A DNA stretch of 40,306 nt from Candidatus Polarisedimenticolia bacterium (GCA_035764505.1 DASTZC010000287.1:1-40306), one strand, 5' to 3'; counted from the first letter of the stretch, positions 16,229-25,459 are shown. Made by a program: numbers and translations. The notes: generated from the sequence alone by a model not told the origin.

Positions 16229-17347
16229 TCAGCTCCGGGCGGTTGCGGGCGTCGGCGGATTGACCAGATCCAAAAGAAGGGATTCCAGCGCGACCTGCCG
16301 GTTGACGAAGCGCCGCAGGTCCTCGCGGGTGCGCTCGAGACGTCCCAGCAGCTCGGCGGCGCGATAGGGGGAGACTCCGAGACGCTGCTCGGAGCGGGCC
16401 GAATCGGGGTGGGTCAATACCGCCATGTCGCACCCGCTTCCCAGAAGCATCGCGTCGCGCACCAGATCGGCGAGCATTGAGAGCGTCTCGTCGGTGGCCT
16501 CGTCCTCGGGAAAGAGGGCCGCCGTCGCGGACAGCGCCGCGGCGGGGGATGCTCCGGCCTCGACCGCTCCGGCGAGGATGTTCCCCAGCCGGGAGCGGCG
16601 CTGCAGATAGCGCTGTGGATCGGGAGCGAGCTCGAGGGCCTTTCCGGGGCGCCCTCCCGACAAAGCCGCGGCGAGCGCCGCCTGTCCCTCCGGGAGGCCG
16701 GGATCGACCTCCCGGAGCCAGCGGCGGATCTCATCACGGGCCAGGGTCGCGAAGCGGAAGGCGCGGCAGCGCGAGCGGATGGTCGGCAGCAGCGCCGCCG
16801 CGTTCTCGGTCAGCAGCAGGATCACGGCCCGCGCCGGAGGCTCCTCGAGGACCTTGAGCAGGGCGTTGGCCGATTCCTCGTTGAGCCGCTCGGCCGAGAG
16901 CACCAGCAGCAAGCGTCGGGGGGAGGTGGAAGGCGAAAGGTAGAGCTGTGCCAGGCGCCGGCGGGCCATCTCCGCCGGAATCCTCCAGGCTGGATGTCGG
17001 CGCACCTCGTCCTGCAGGGCGTGCAGATCGAGAGCGGCGCTGGCTTTTTCCTCGGAGGGACGGGCCGCCGGCTCTTCCTTGCCTCCCTGGGGATGCAGGA
17101 CCGTGAGATCGGGATGGAGCAGCGCCGCGGCGTCGAGCTTGCGGCAGCTGGAGCAGGCGCTGCAGGCGCCGGCCGATCCGGCCGCGCACAGGAGCTCGCG
17201 GGCAAGGGCCATGGCGGCAGTCAGCTTGCCGATCCCGTCGGGACCGTGGAACAGGAGCGCGCCGGCGAGGCGGTTTTCGTTCAAGGCGCGATCGAGGGCC
17301 GCGACAACGGCGCCTTGTCCGCGCAGCTCCGCGAAGCGGCGGGTCAA
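16229..17347 (-). CDS. holB: DNA polymerase III delta' subunit
   Basis: A 372-residue clamp-loader subunit. It has GQGAVVAALDRALNENRLAG, the P-loop region HGPDGIGKL (Leu replaces the usual Thr/Ser), a four-Cys zinc module in the CAAGSAGACSACSSC stretch, LNEESANALLKVLEEPP and the SRC motif in TIRSRCRAF. The start is TTG at 17347, whose last two bases are shared with the tmk stop (TTGA overlap), so translation is coupled to tmk. The tmk-holB order is common in bacteria. A 155-base gap with no clear promoter motif separates its end from the sigma54 activator start. Confidence 0.92.
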   Translation of the reverse strand: MTRRFAELRGQGAVVAALDRALNENRLAGALLFHGPDGIGKLTAAMALARELLCAAGSAGACSACSSCRKLDAAALLHPDLTVLHPQGGKEEPAARPSEEKASAALDLHALQDEVRRHPAWRIPAEMARRRLAQLYLSPSTSPRRLLLVLSAERLNEESANALLKVLEEPPARAVILLLTENAAALLPTIRSRCRAFRFATLARDEIRRWLREVDPGLPEGQAALAAALSGGRPGKALELAPDPQRYLQRRSRLGNILAGAVEAGASPAAALSATAALFPEDEATDETLSMLADLVRDAMLLGSGCDMAVLTHPDSARSEQRLGVSPYRAAELLGRLERTREDLRRFVNRQVALESLLLDLVNPPTPATARS

Positions 17348-17991
17348 GGCAGACCCAGGGAGGGGAGAGCGGATCGAAGGGCTGCGACGACCCGCTCGTG
17401 GACTTCCTCGATGCGACCGTCCCCTTCGAGGACCCGGATCCTCTGAGGATGGGAAGCGGCCAGCCGGCGGTAGGCGTCCCGCACCCGGCGGTGGAATTCC
17501 ATGTCTTCCTGCTCGAAGCGCGACTGATCCCTCGGCGCCCGGCCCTCGCGCCGGCGCGCCCGCGCCAACGCCGTCTCCGGATCGATGTCGAACAGCAGCG
17601 TGAGATCGGGCTCCAGGGCGAGCAGGTCGAGTCGGTTCAGCGTCTCCACCAGCTCCGCGGGAAGGTGCCGCCCGTCGCCCTGGTAGGCCCGGGTCGCGTC
17701 CTTGTAGCGATCGCACAGCACCAGCTTGCGCTCCGCCAGGGCCGGCAGGATCACCCGCGCCAGGTGCTGGGCGCGGGCCGCCTGGTACAGCAGCAGCTCC
17801 GACAGCGGAGTCAGGTCGCGATGGGCGGGATCGAGCAGCAGGGCCCGGATCTGGTTGCCGATCTCGGTGCCGCCGGGCTCGCGCGTCAGGACATGCTCGA
17901 TTCCGGCATTTTCCAGCCGGACCGACAGGAGCTGGATCTGGGTGGTCTTCCCGGACCCTTCGATCCCTTCGAAGGTGATGAAGGCGCGCAT
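17344..17991 (-). CDS. tmk: thymidylate kinase
   Basis: A 215-residue kinase converting dTMP to dTDP. It shows P-loop FEGIEGSGKTT near the N-terminus, the LTREPGGTEIG block, and the DRY motif in LCDRYKDATRAYQGDGR. The lid has REGRAPRDQSRFEQE. ATG 17991 was chosen over one nine codons upstream because the family starts with the F-I-x-F-E-G strand and GGAG lies six bases before it. An extended -10 promoter lies just upstream. Overlaps holB. Confidence 0.95.
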   Translation of the reverse strand: MRAFITFEGIEGSGKTTQIQLLSVRLENAGIEHVLTREPGGTEIGNQIRALLLDPAHRDLTPLSELLLYQAARAQHLARVILPALAERKLVLCDRYKDATRAYQGDGRHLPAELVETLNRLDLLALEPDLTLLFDIDPETALARARRREGRAPRDQSRFEQEDMEFHRRVRDAYRRLAASHPQRIRVLEGDGRIEEVHERVVAALRSALPSLGLP

Positions 17992-18016
17992 GCGATCTCC
18001 GCCGGTTCCGGCGCGC

Positions 18017-18025
18017 ATGATACCA
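18017..18025 (-). promoter_or_regulatory. extended -10 promoter of tmk-holB
   Basis: TGG-TATCAT on the minus strand, about 25 bases before the tmk ATG. The -35 region is poor, as expected for an extended -10 promoter. Confidence 0.5.
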
Positions 18026-18057
18026 CAGCCTCCCCACAGCGCCCGGCGCGCCGCCTT

Positions 18058-18066
18058 TGATAGAAT
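18058..18066 (+). promoter_or_regulatory. extended -10 promoter of the zinc-ribbon gene
   Basis: TGA-TAGAAT on the plus strand, back to back with the tmk promoter. Transcription would start near 18073, just ahead of the GGAGG ribosome site at 18076-18080. Confidence 0.5.
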
Positions 18067-18086
18067 CGTGCCCGCGGAGGGCCGGC

Positions 18087-18377
18087 ATGCGGCATTGTCA
18101 CGCCTGTGGCGCGGAGGTGAGCAAGGAAGGCAAGCTGTTCCGCACGGACGAGTGCGGCGGTTGCGGCCGCGACCTGCGCTGCTGCCGGAATTGCGTCCAT
18201 TACAGCCCCACCGCCCACAACCAGTGCCTGGAGCCGGTGGCCGAATGGGTGGCCGACAAGGAGCGCGCCAATTTCTGCGAGTATTTCACCTTCGCCGACA
18301 CGCAGGGCGGGGGGCCCTCCCGCCGCTCGCCGGAAGAAGCGGCGAGGGAGAAATGGAAGAAGCTCTTCAAGTCGTGA
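18087..18377 (+). CDS. small protein with two Cys-rich zinc sites
   Basis: A 96-residue soluble protein. Cys4, Cys7, Cys23 and Cys26 form a zinc-ribbon-like set (CHACG and CGGCG). A second set is Cys32/33, Cys36, Cys47 and Cys64 in CCRNCVHY, NQC and NFCEYF. The C-terminal tail is charged and helical (EEAAREKWKKLFKS). I recognise the pattern as a conserved uncharacterised family, not a named one. ATG 18087 has GGAGG six bases upstream. It is 13 bases ahead of the hydroxyacyl-CoA dehydrogenase, so they are likely co-transcribed. Function unknown. Confidence 0.85.
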   Translation: MRHCHACGAEVSKEGKLFRTDECGGCGRDLRCCRNCVHYSPTAHNQCLEPVAEWVADKERANFCEYFTFADTQGGGPSRRSPEEAAREKWKKLFKS

Positions 18378-18390
18378 AGGGAGGCGGGTG

Positions 18391-19266
18391 ATGAGCGTCG
18401 TATCGGCGGAGGCGATCCGCCGCGTGGCGGTGGTGGGGGCCGGGACGATGGGCCACGGCATTGCGCAGGTCGCGGCGCTGGCGGGCTGCCAGGTGAGGCT
18501 GTTCGATGCGGTGCCGCACTCCGCCGCCGCGGCCCTTCCCAAGATCCGCGCCTCGCTCGAAGCGGCCGTGGCCCGGGGGAAGGTGAGCGCCGAGGCGATG
18601 GGAACGGCCCTGGCGAATCTCTCGACCGCCAACACGCTGGAGGAGGCGGCGGGCGCGGCCGACCTGATCATCGAGGCGATCCCTGAGAAGATGGAATGGA
18701 AGCAGGAGCTGTTCGCGCGCCTCGGCGAAATCTGCCCGCGCGAGGCGCTGCTGGCGTCCAACACCTCCTCGCTGAGCCTGACGAAGATCGCGGCGCGCGC
18801 CGTCGCACCCGAGCGCGTCGTCGGGCTGCATTTCTTCAACCCGCCGCCGGTGATGAAGCTGCTGGAGGTAGTGCGTGCGGAGCAGACTTCCGAGGCCGCC
18901 TTGCAGACCGCGCTCGGCTTCGCGGCGCGGCTGGGCAAGGAGCCGATCGTGGTGAAGGACTCGCCCGGCTTCGCCACCTCGAGGCTGGGGGTGGTGCTGG
19001 GGCTGGAGGCGATGCGCATGCTGCAGGAAGGGGTGGCGGCGGCGGCCGACATCGACAAGGCGATGGAGCTGGGCTACGGGCATCCGATGGGGCCGCTGCG
19101 GGTCTCCGATCTGGTGGGGCTGGACGTGCGGCTCGCGATCGCCCAGACGCTCGCCTCCGAGCTCTCCGACACTCGGTTTTCCCCGCCGGAGATCCTGCGG
19201 GAGAAGGTGCGTGAGGGGAAGCTGGGCAAGAAAAGCGGGGAGGGGTTCTACCGCTGGGGCTCCTGA
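18391..19266 (+). CDS. 3-hydroxyacyl-CoA (3-hydroxybutyryl-CoA) dehydrogenase
   Basis: A 291-residue NAD-dependent enzyme oxidising 3-hydroxyacyl-CoA to 3-ketoacyl-CoA. The Rossmann motif GAGTMGHGIAQ is near residue 16; SNTSSLSLTKIA and VGLHFFNPPPVMKLLEVV hold the catalytic Ser, His and Glu. In the usual DxPGFxxNR block the Asn is Ser here (DSPGFATSRL), a variant I recall from some FadB2-like members. The C-terminal helical domain ends KKSGEGFYRW, which is typical. ATG 18391 has GGGAGG six bases upstream; a GTG directly before it is too close. Its last 19 bases overlap, tail to tail, the site-2 protease gene. Confidence 0.92.
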   Translation: MSVVSAEAIRRVAVVGAGTMGHGIAQVAALAGCQVRLFDAVPHSAAAALPKIRASLEAAVARGKVSAEAMGTALANLSTANTLEEAAGAADLIIEAIPEKMEWKQELFARLGEICPREALLASNTSSLSLTKIAARAVAPERVVGLHFFNPPPVMKLLEVVRAEQTSEAALQTALGFAARLGKEPIVVKDSPGFATSRLGVVLGLEAMRMLQEGVAAAADIDKAMELGYGHPMGPLRVSDLVGLDVRLAIAQTLASELSDTRFSPPEILREKVREGKLGKKSGEGFYRWGS

Positions 19267-20342
19267 GACCCACGCCCGGCCCCGGCCAACAGCGCCGCGC
19301 CGCGCAGGATGCCCGACAGCGTCACGATTCCCCGCAAGCCGCTCTCATCGATCACCGGCAGGAGCCCGACCCGCTCGACGCGCATCCGCCGCAGCGCTTC
19401 GCGCAGCGGATCGGCAGGATGCAACCGGGCCTCGACCGGCTGCGTCACGCTCTGCACACTCGCCTCCCGCGGCTCCCGCAGACCTTCCGCCATCTTCGCC
19501 CGGTTGACGACCCCCACGAAGACGCCGTCGCGCACCACCGGGAAATCCTCCTGTAGCGAGTGCAGCGAGAGGCGCGCCGCGTCGCCGAGGGAATCGGCCG
19601 GCGACAGGGCCAGATAATCGCGAATCATCATGTCCTCGACCTTGAGATTCTCGAGCGCCCCGTACAGCTGCGCGACCTGCTCCTCGGAGTTGGCGACCAG
19701 ATAGAGGAAGACGCCGATAACCGGCAGCCACCAATCCTCGAGGAAGATCCCGCCCAGGACGAAAACGCCTCCAAAGCCCTTGCCGACGCGCGCGGCAATC
19801 TGGGTCGCCCGCGGGTAGGGAAGGCGCGTGGCCAGAATGCCGCGCAGCACCCGGCCGCCGTCCATCGGATAGGCCGGGATGAGATTGAAGACTCCCAGCC
19901 CCAGGTTGGCCCAGAGCAACCCACCCAGCAGGTCAGCGCCGGGGGGCGCGTCCCACGCGAGCACCGGCGCTGCGCTGGCCAGCGTATCGAGCAGCCACAG
20001 TCCCCCGGCGATCAGGAAGTTCACCGCCGGGCCGGCCAGCGCGATCAGGATCTCGCGTGCCGGCTGGCGCGGGATGTCGTCCAGCACCGCGATGCCGCCG
20101 AGTGGATAGAGGGTGATCGAGGCGATGGCGACGCCGAAGCGGCGGGCCACCACGCAGTGTCCCAGCTCGTGCAGCAGGACGCACGAGAACAGCAGGACGA
20201 TGAGCAGGAAGATGCGCACGCCGGAAATCAGCCCCGCGCGGCTCGCCTCGTTGCCGGCGAGCAGCAGCAGGAGAATCAGGAAGGTGATGTGGACCCGGAT
20301 GGGAATGCCGAGCACCGTCCCCAGCCGGAAGGACCAGACCAT
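19248..20342 (-). CDS. site-2 protease family metalloprotease with two CBS domains
   Basis: A 364-residue intramembrane zinc protease. HELGH at 58-62 supplies two zinc ligands and Glu59; NLIPAYPMDGG supplies the third ligand (Asp161). Six or so membrane segments lie in residues 10-225. Two cytoplasmic CBS domains follow (about 232-285 and 292-350), which in this M50B subgroup bind adenine nucleotides and may gate activity. Bacterial relatives such as SpoIVFB cut membrane-bound regulators; the substrate here is unknown. It begins 22 bases after the methyltransferase-like gene. Confidence 0.92.
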   Translation of the reverse strand: MVWSFRLGTVLGIPIRVHITFLILLLLLAGNEASRAGLISGVRIFLLIVLLFSCVLLHELGHCVVARRFGVAIASITLYPLGGIAVLDDIPRQPAREILIALAGPAVNFLIAGGLWLLDTLASAAPVLAWDAPPGADLLGGLLWANLGLGVFNLIPAYPMDGGRVLRGILATRLPYPRATQIAARVGKGFGGVFVLGGIFLEDWWLPVIGVFLYLVANSEEQVAQLYGALENLKVEDMMIRDYLALSPADSLGDAARLSLHSLQEDFPVVRDGVFVGVVNRAKMAEGLREPREASVQSVTQPVEARLHPADPLREALRRMRVERVGLLPVIDESGLRGIVTLSGILRGAALLAGAGRGSQEPQR

Positions 20343-20364
20343 CCGCGATCCCTCCGTCCTAGTC

Positions 20365-21045
20365 CTAGTACAGCCCGGGAAGGATGAACCGCGTCCGCTG
20401 CCGGTAGCTGTGATACTCGGGCAGGGCGCGCGCCAGCTTCTCCTCCTCGATGCGGGCCCGCACCAGCTGGAAGCCGTTGACCATCGCCCAGAAAAGGATC
20501 GCGGTAAGGGTCCCGAAGCCGAGGCACAGGCCCAGCATGGTGATCGCCTCCCCGAGGTAGAGAGGGTGCCGGATGAAGCGATACGGCCCCGAATGGACGA
20601 TGCGGCGGGCCTCGGCCAGGATCGAGAAGGCGCTGCGCAGGTGGAGCAGCGACCATAGGCTCAAGGCGAGCCCCGCCACCGAGAGGGCGACCGCGGTGCG
20701 CGGCGCCTGGAACCGGTGCGGCGCGTTGAGCCGGTTCAGGACGACGATGCCGATCGGCCCGGCCAGGAACACCAGCATGGGAAGCACCCGCTCGCGGAAC
20801 CCCTGCGCCGGGGAGACCGCCCGCATGCGGGTGACGTAGGCCGCCAGTACGAGCAGGAAGAAGGCGATGGTGAGGAGGTGGCGCGCCACCTCCAGCGTGA
20901 GATCCTCACGCGCGCCCTCGCGCAGGAGGGCCCGCGTCTTCGTGGCGAGCGCCGACAGCTCGGCGGCGAGCAGCAGGCTCCAGAGCACCAGCGGGACGAT
21001 CTTCCCGGTGATCCAGTCGCGCGCAGCCGAATCGTTGCCGCTCAT
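20365..21045 (-). CDS. isoprenylcysteine carboxyl methyltransferase-like membrane protein
   Basis: A 226-residue polytopic membrane protein. The C-terminal half has the ICMT/PEMT signature: HSGPYRFIRHPLYLGE (the His-Pro turn for S-adenosylmethionine binding) and later RARIEEEKLARALPEYHSY. The N-terminal half adds three or four hydrophobic helices. Such bacterial proteins are annotated as isoprenylcysteine methyltransferases, but bacteria lack the usual prenylated targets, so a lipid or quinone-like substrate is possible. Its ATG directly follows the sdhC stop with no gap. Confidence 0.82.
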   Translation of the reverse strand: MSGNDSAARDWITGKIVPLVLWSLLLAAELSALATKTRALLREGAREDLTLEVARHLLTIAFFLLVLAAYVTRMRAVSPAQGFRERVLPMLVFLAGPIGIVVLNRLNAPHRFQAPRTAVALSVAGLALSLWSLLHLRSAFSILAEARRIVHSGPYRFIRHPLYLGEAITMLGLCLGFGTLTAILFWAMVNGFQLVRARIEEEKLARALPEYHSYRQRTRFILPGLY

Positions 21046-21687
21046 TCAGAGGTTCCAGCCCTTGCCCAGAAACCCGAGCATGTTGTTGATCCCGACCAGG
21101 AAGAGCACCACGAAAAGGATCATGGTGGCGGCGCTGAGCCGGCGCTGGGAGGCGGGGGTGGTGGTCAGCCCCCAGGTGATGGAAAAGGTCCAGACGCCGT
21201 TCGCCAGGTGATAGGCGGTGCCGAGCAGCCCCAGGGCATAGACCGCGACGGTGATCGGCTCCGTCATCGCCTCGTGCATGTGCTCGAAGTTCATCGGGAA
21301 GCCGCCGATCCAGGGCTCGATCCGGGTCTTGTAGACGTGCGCCCCCACGAACAGCAGCACCCCGATCCCGGAGAGACGCTGCAGCAGGTAGCGCAGATTG
21401 CCGAACAGCGGGTAGGCGGGCAGGTTCTGCCTGCCGCGGAAGGTAATCCAGATCCCCAATCCCGCGTGGAACAGGATCGGCAGGTAGATGAAAAGGACCT
21501 CGAAGGCGGTCATGAAGGGAAGATTGTTCATGGTCCGCAGGCGGGTGTCGAAGGCCTCCGGCCCCTTCTGGGAGAAGGAGTTCGTATAGAGGTGCAGCAG
21601 CACGAACACTCCCACGGGGATGATTCCCGAAAGCGAGTGCAGGCGCAGCCAGAAGAAGCGGCTATTCGAGGGAGAAACGAGCGTCAT
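21046..21687 (-). CDS. sdhC: succinate dehydrogenase cytochrome b subunit, di-haem type
   Basis: A 213-residue protein with five membrane helices. Four histidines, His32, His74, His117 and His160, sit in successive helices with nearly the same spacing as the axial ligands of Bacillus subtilis SdhC, so a di-haem cytochrome b558 is likely. It begins RLHSLSGIIPVGVFVLLHLY, typical of the family. It anchors succinate dehydrogenase or fumarate reductase and passes electrons to quinone. sdhA and sdhB, which usually follow, are absent; the next gene is the ICMT-like one. ribF, which makes FAD, lies 16 bases upstream. Confidence 0.9.
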   Translation of the reverse strand: MTLVSPSNSRFFWLRLHSLSGIIPVGVFVLLHLYTNSFSQKGPEAFDTRLRTMNNLPFMTAFEVLFIYLPILFHAGLGIWITFRGRQNLPAYPLFGNLRYLLQRLSGIGVLLFVGAHVYKTRIEPWIGGFPMNFEHMHEAMTEPITVAVYALGLLGTAYHLANGVWTFSITWGLTTTPASQRRLSAATMILFVVLFLVGINNMLGFLGKGWNL

Positions 21688-21703
21688 GGTCGTCGTGGCG
21701 TCC

Positions 21704-22648
21704 TCACCGCGGGACCACCGGAGCGACGTCGTGGAAGTAGCGGCGGGCCCGCTCGACGTCGGCGGCGATCTGTCGCGTAAGCTGTTCCGGGTTGTCGAAC
21801 TTCAGCTCGGGGCGGAGCCGCGCCAGGAAGCGGATCTCGAGCGGCGCATCGTAGAGATCGAATGCCGCATCCAGGAGATGGGTCTCGACGGCGAAGGCCG
21901 CGTCGGGAAACGTCGGGCGGCTTCCGACGTTGGTCACCGAGGGGTGCTCCCGCTCGCCGGTTTTGGCCAGCGTCACGTAGACACCGTCGGCCGGCAGGAT
22001 TTCCGAGCGGGCGCGCAGGTTGGCGGTGCGGAAGCCGAGCGATGCCCCGCGCGCCTCGCCGCGCACCACGATTCCGTGGATCGCAAACGGGCGCCCGAGC
22101 AGCTCGCGCGCCAGCTCCACCTCCCCGGAGAGCAATGCCCGCCGGATGCGGCTCGAGCTGACCGGGCTCCCCAGGACCAGGCAATCCTCCGTCGGAGGCA
22201 CCTCGATCCCCAGCTCCCGTCCGAGCTGCCGCAGCAGCTCGACGTTTCCTTCCCGTCCGCGGCCGAAGTTGAAGTTGTTGCCGACGAAAACGGCGGCGGC
22301 GTGGAGGGACTGGTGCAGCGTCTCGCGCACGAAGGTGTCGGCCGGAATCTGCGCGAAGGCGGGAGTGAAGGCGATCACCAGGGCGTGCCGGAAGCCGAGG
22401 GCTTCGATGCGCCGCATCTTCTCCTCATGATCGGTGAGCAGGGGCGGAGCCGATTGGGGACGAATGACCTTGAGAGGATGGGGACGGAAAGTGGCGCACA
22501 GCGCCGGAAGTCCCGTGCGTCGGGAATGCTCGAGCGTGTGCCGCAGGATCGCCTGGTGTCCGCGGTGTACGCCGTCGAAGTTTCCCAGCGTCACCACCGG
22601 GCGCTGCAAGGCCGCGCCGGACAGCTCCGCCGATTCGTAGACGGTCAA
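21704..22648 (-). CDS. ribF: bifunctional riboflavin kinase / FAD synthetase
   Basis: A 314-residue enzyme making FMN and then FAD from riboflavin. The N-terminal nucleotidyltransferase domain has GNFDGVHRGH (about 22-31), TFRPHPLKVI and SSSRIRRALLSGEV. The C-terminal kinase domain has RGASLGFRTANL, the GVYVTLAKTG strand and NVGSRPTF. The only start that gives the normal N-terminus is TTG 22648; no clear ribosome site precedes it. A lone -10-like TATCAT (22734-22729) lies upstream with no convincing -35. It heads the ribF-sdhC-ICMT-like-protease gene row. Confidence 0.94.
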   Translation of the reverse strand: MTVYESAELSGAALQRPVVTLGNFDGVHRGHQAILRHTLEHSRRTGLPALCATFRPHPLKVIRPQSAPPLLTDHEEKMRRIEALGFRHALVIAFTPAFAQIPADTFVRETLHQSLHAAAVFVGNNFNFGRGREGNVELLRQLGRELGIEVPPTEDCLVLGSPVSSSRIRRALLSGEVELARELLGRPFAIHGIVVRGEARGASLGFRTANLRARSEILPADGVYVTLAKTGEREHPSVTNVGSRPTFPDAAFAVETHLLDAAFDLYDAPLEIRFLARLRPELKFDNPEQLTRQIAADVERARRYFHDVAPVVPR

Positions 22649-22775
22649 GGAGAAGAACCCCCCGCTCGCCCCGGCGAATTGGACGGGGCGGCCCTTCCGG
22701 GCGCCTCAAGGGCCTCAGGGCCCGCCTCATGATACCCAATCCGGCGGCAATCTGCTCCCGCGCGGGGGCAGAGGC

Positions 22776-24131
22776 TCAGGAGAGGAGGGAGCCCACAAGA
22801 TCGTAAGGATGGGCCGCTTCGATCCGGACATCCACCAGGCGGCCCGGCTCCACTCCGGTCCCGGCGATCAGGACGCGGGAATCGACGTCGGGCGCCTGCG
22901 AGGCCATCCGGCCCGCGAGGAAGGAACCGCCCGGATCGGGGCGGTCCACGCGTACCGCGACCGTCTTTCCGACCAGGCGAAGGTTGTTCTCCTGCGCGAT
23001 GGAGGCCTGCGTCTCCATGAGGCGGCGCCTGCGATCGTCCTTGATTTCCTGGGGCACGTCGTCGGCGAGATCGAAGGCCGCGGTGCCTTCCTCGTGCGAG
23101 TAGGGGAAGACCCCCAGGTGATCGAAGCGCGACTCACGCACGAAGTCCAGCAGGCCGTCGAAGGCGGCCTCGGACTCGCCCGGAAAGCCGACGATGAAGG
23201 TGGTGCGCACCGCGCAGTCGGGCATGGCGGCGCGGATCTCCTCCAGCAGTCCGGTGAAGATGTGCCGCCCGCCGCCTCGCTTCATCGCCTTCAGGACCCC
23301 GGGGTCGGAGTGCTGCAGCGGCACGTCGAGGTAGCGGCAGATCTTGGCGCTTCCCGCCATGGTCCGCAGCAGGGCGGGCGTGACGCGATTGGGGTAAGCG
23401 TAATGGATGCGGATCCATTCGAGCCCGTCCACCGGCTCCAGGGCGCGCAGCAGCGCCGGCAGGTCGGCGCCCTCGCCGAGGTCGCGCCCGTAATCGGTGG
23501 AGTCCTGCGCGATGAGCACCAGCTCCTTGACCCCTCGCGCGGCGAGGTCCGCGGCCTCCGCGACCAGCGATGCGATCGGCCGCGAGCGCATCGCCCCGCG
23601 CATCGAGGGGATAGCGCAGAAGGCGCACGGGTGGTCGCAGCCTTCCGAGATCTTGAGATAGGCGAGATGCGGCAGGGTCGCCAGGACGCGGGCATGGCGG
23701 TGATCGTAGAGGGCGCGCGCGGCGCCCGAAATCGCGGTCGCCGGATCGGCCGCCGCGTGCTTCAAGTCGGCGCGCACCGCGTCGACGATCCCTTCGAGCC
23801 CGTCGAGCGAGACGAAGGCGTCGATCTCCGGGATCTCGCGGCGCAGCTGCTGGTGATAGCGCTGCACCAGGCAGCCGGCCACCACCAGGCGGCGGCAGCG
23901 TCCGGTTTTCTTGTGCTCCGCCATCTCCAGGATCGTCTCGATCGACTCGCGCTTGGCCGGCTCGATGAAGCCGCAGGTGTTGACGACGATGACGTCGCTA
24001 TCCGCCGGATCGGCGCTTAGCTCGCAGCCGTCCCGGCGCAGGCTCCCGAGCATGATCTCGGTGTCCACCAGGTTCTTGGGACAGCCCAGGGAGACGAAGC
24101 CGACGCGCAGCGGGGCGGGATGGGACCTCAC
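22776..24131 (-). CDS. rimO: ribosomal protein S12 methylthiotransferase
   Basis: A 451-residue radical-SAM enzyme that adds a methylthio group to Asp of ribosomal protein S12. The N-terminal cluster-binding cysteines are Cys17 (LGCPKN), Cys53 (NTCGFI) and Cys87 (AGCLVQRY); the radical-SAM cluster is Cys165, Cys169 and Cys172 in [10 protein letters not shown]-terminal TRAM domain covers the last 65 residues or so. RimO rather than MiaB is supported by LGCPKNLVD and [12 protein letters not shown]. It starts at GTG 24131, overlapping the asnS stop (GTGA), so the long in-frame extension upstream is only a shadow of asnS. Confidence 0.93.
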   Translation of the reverse strand: MRSHPAPLRVGFVSLGCPKNLVDTEIMLGSLRRDGCELSADPADSDVIVVNTCGFIEPAKRESIETILEMAEHKKTGRCRRLVVAGCLVQRYHQQLRREIPEIDAFVSLDGLEGIVDAVRADLKHAAADPATAISGAARALYDHRHARVLATLPHLAYLKISEGCDHPCAFCAIPSMRGAMRSRPIASLVAEAADLAARGVKELVLIAQDSTDYGRDLGEGADLPALLRALEPVDGLEWIRIHYAYPNRVTPALLRTMAGSAKICRYLDVPLQHSDPGVLKAMKRGGGRHIFTGLLEEIRAAMPDCAVRTTFIVGFPGESEAAFDGLLDFVRESRFDHLGVFPYSHEEGTAAFDLADDVPQEIKDDRRRRLMETQASIAQENNLRLVGKTVAVRVDRPDPGGSFLAGRMASQAPDVDSRVLIAGTGVEPGRLVDVRIEAAHPYDLVGSLLS

Positions 24132-25459
24132 GGATAGAGACGATGGAGCATGCGCGGATAGGGGATGGCCTCGCGCAGGTGCCGCACGCCCCCCAGCCAG
24201 GAGACGACGCGCTCGATGCCCATGCCGAAGCCGGCGTGCGGGACGGTGCCGTACTTGCGAATCTCGAGGTACCACTTGAACGCCTCTTCCGGCAGCTGGT
24301 GCTGCCGGATTCGCTCGAGCAGCAGGTCGTGGTCGTGAATGCGCTGACTGCCGCCGATGATCTCGCCGTATCCCTCGGGGGCCAAAACGTCGACGCACAG
24401 CGCGCGGGTCGGGTCGGCGGGATCGGGCTGCATGTAGAAGGCCTTGATGTCGGCCGGATAGTGGGTCACCATGACCGGCCGATCGCGGCTCTCGGTGAGG
24501 ACCGTCTCGTCGAACCCGCCGAAATCGCTCCCTTTCTGGAAGGCCGGAGCTCCCTGCTCCGCCGCCCGGGCGGCGACCTCCGGCTTGAGCAGCTCCTCCG
24601 AGGCCTGGTCGTAGGTCATGCGTGGGAACGGCTTCACCACCTTCTCCAGGTGCGCGACGTCGCGCTCGAGGATCTTGAGGTCCTCGCGGTTGCGGTCCAG
24701 CACACGCGCCACCAGCGCCGTGACGAGGTCCTCCGCCAGATCCAGGATGTCCGGCAGCTCGGCGAAGGCCACCTCCGGCTCGATCATCCAGAATTCCGTC
24801 AGATGCCGCCGCGTCTTGGATTTCTCGGCGCGGAAGGTGGGACCGAAGCAGTAGACCTTGCCGAAGGCCATGCAGGCCGGCTCGAGATAGAGCTGGCCGC
24901 TCTGCGTCAGGTAGGCCTTCTCGCCGAAATAGTCGGTCTCGAAGAGGGTCGAAGTCCCCTCGCACGCCGCGGGGGTGAACACGGGGGAATCGATCAAGGT
25001 GAAGCCGCGCTCGTAGAAGAAGTCGCGGCAGCCCTGGCAGACCTCGTTGCGAATGCGCAGCAGGGCGTGCGGGCGCGAGGAGCGCAGCCAGAGATGGCGA
25101 TGATCCAGGAGGAACTCGGGGCCATGGTCCTTGGGGGTGATCGGATAGTCATGCGCCGCATGGATCGGCTCGACCGCGGCGAGGCCCATCTCGTAGCCGC
25201 CCGGTGCGCGCGGCTCCTTGCGGATGGTGCCGCGCACGGCCAGCGAAGATTCCTGCCCGAGGCTGCCACACAGGGCGAAGACCTCGGGGGGGACCTCCTT
25301 GGCGAAGGCGACGCACTGCAGATATCCGGTGCCGTCGCGCAGCACCAGGAAGCGGATCTTCCCCGACTCGCGGCGCGCGTACAGCCAGCCGCGGATGCGA
25401 ACCTCGCCGCCTTCGTGGCGCCCGAGGTCCCGGATGGCGACGACCGGCGCCTCAGGCAC
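24128..25459 (-). CDS. asnS: asparaginyl-tRNA synthetase
   Basis: A 443-residue class IIb synthetase charging tRNA-Asn. The N-terminal OB fold has [24 protein letters not shown], with the H-x-W-L-R-x-R-x type binding surface. The catalytic core has [22 protein letters not shown], motif 2 in [21 protein letters not shown] and motif 3 [10 protein letters not shown]. The H-L-T-E-F block and the lack of a GAD insertion separate it from bacterial AspRS. Its first 8 bases overlap the end of the EF-G-like gene and its end overlaps rimO, so the three form one translation-related unit. Confidence 0.93.
   Translation of the reverse strand: MPEAPVVAIRDLGRHEGGEVRIRGWLYARRESGKIRFLVLRDGTGYLQCVAFAKEVPPEVFALCGSLGQESSLAVRGTIRKEPRAPGGYEMGLAAVEPIHAAHDYPITPKDHGPEFLLDHRHLWLRSSRPHALLRIRNEVCQGCRDFFYERGFTLIDSPVFTPAACEGTSTLFETDYFGEKAYLTQSGQLYLEPACMAFGKVYCFGPTFRAEKSKTRRHLTEFWMIEPEVAFAELPDILDLAEDLVTALVARVLDRNREDLKILERDVAHLEKVVKPFPRMTYDQASEELLKPEVAARAAEQGAPAFQKGSDFGGFDETVLTESRDRPVMVTHYPADIKAFYMQPDPADPTRALCVDVLAPEGYGEIIGGSQRIHDHDLLLERIRQHQLPEEAFKWYLEIRKYGTVPHAGFGMGIERVVSWLGGVRHLREAIPYPRMLHRLYP

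Noticed and set aside
16074-16433. N-terminal extension of the sigma54 activator as a possible sensor domain
   Set aside because: The translated extension is Arg/Pro-rich with no receiver, GAF or PAS pattern, and it runs into the end of holB.
22649-22775. FMN riboswitch ahead of ribF
   Set aside because: The gap is short and GC-rich; none of the conserved RFN blocks is visible.
24132-24965. N-terminal extension of rimO
   Set aside because: It lies inside asnS in another frame; the GTG at 24131 gives the normal RimO N-terminus and a 4-base overlap.
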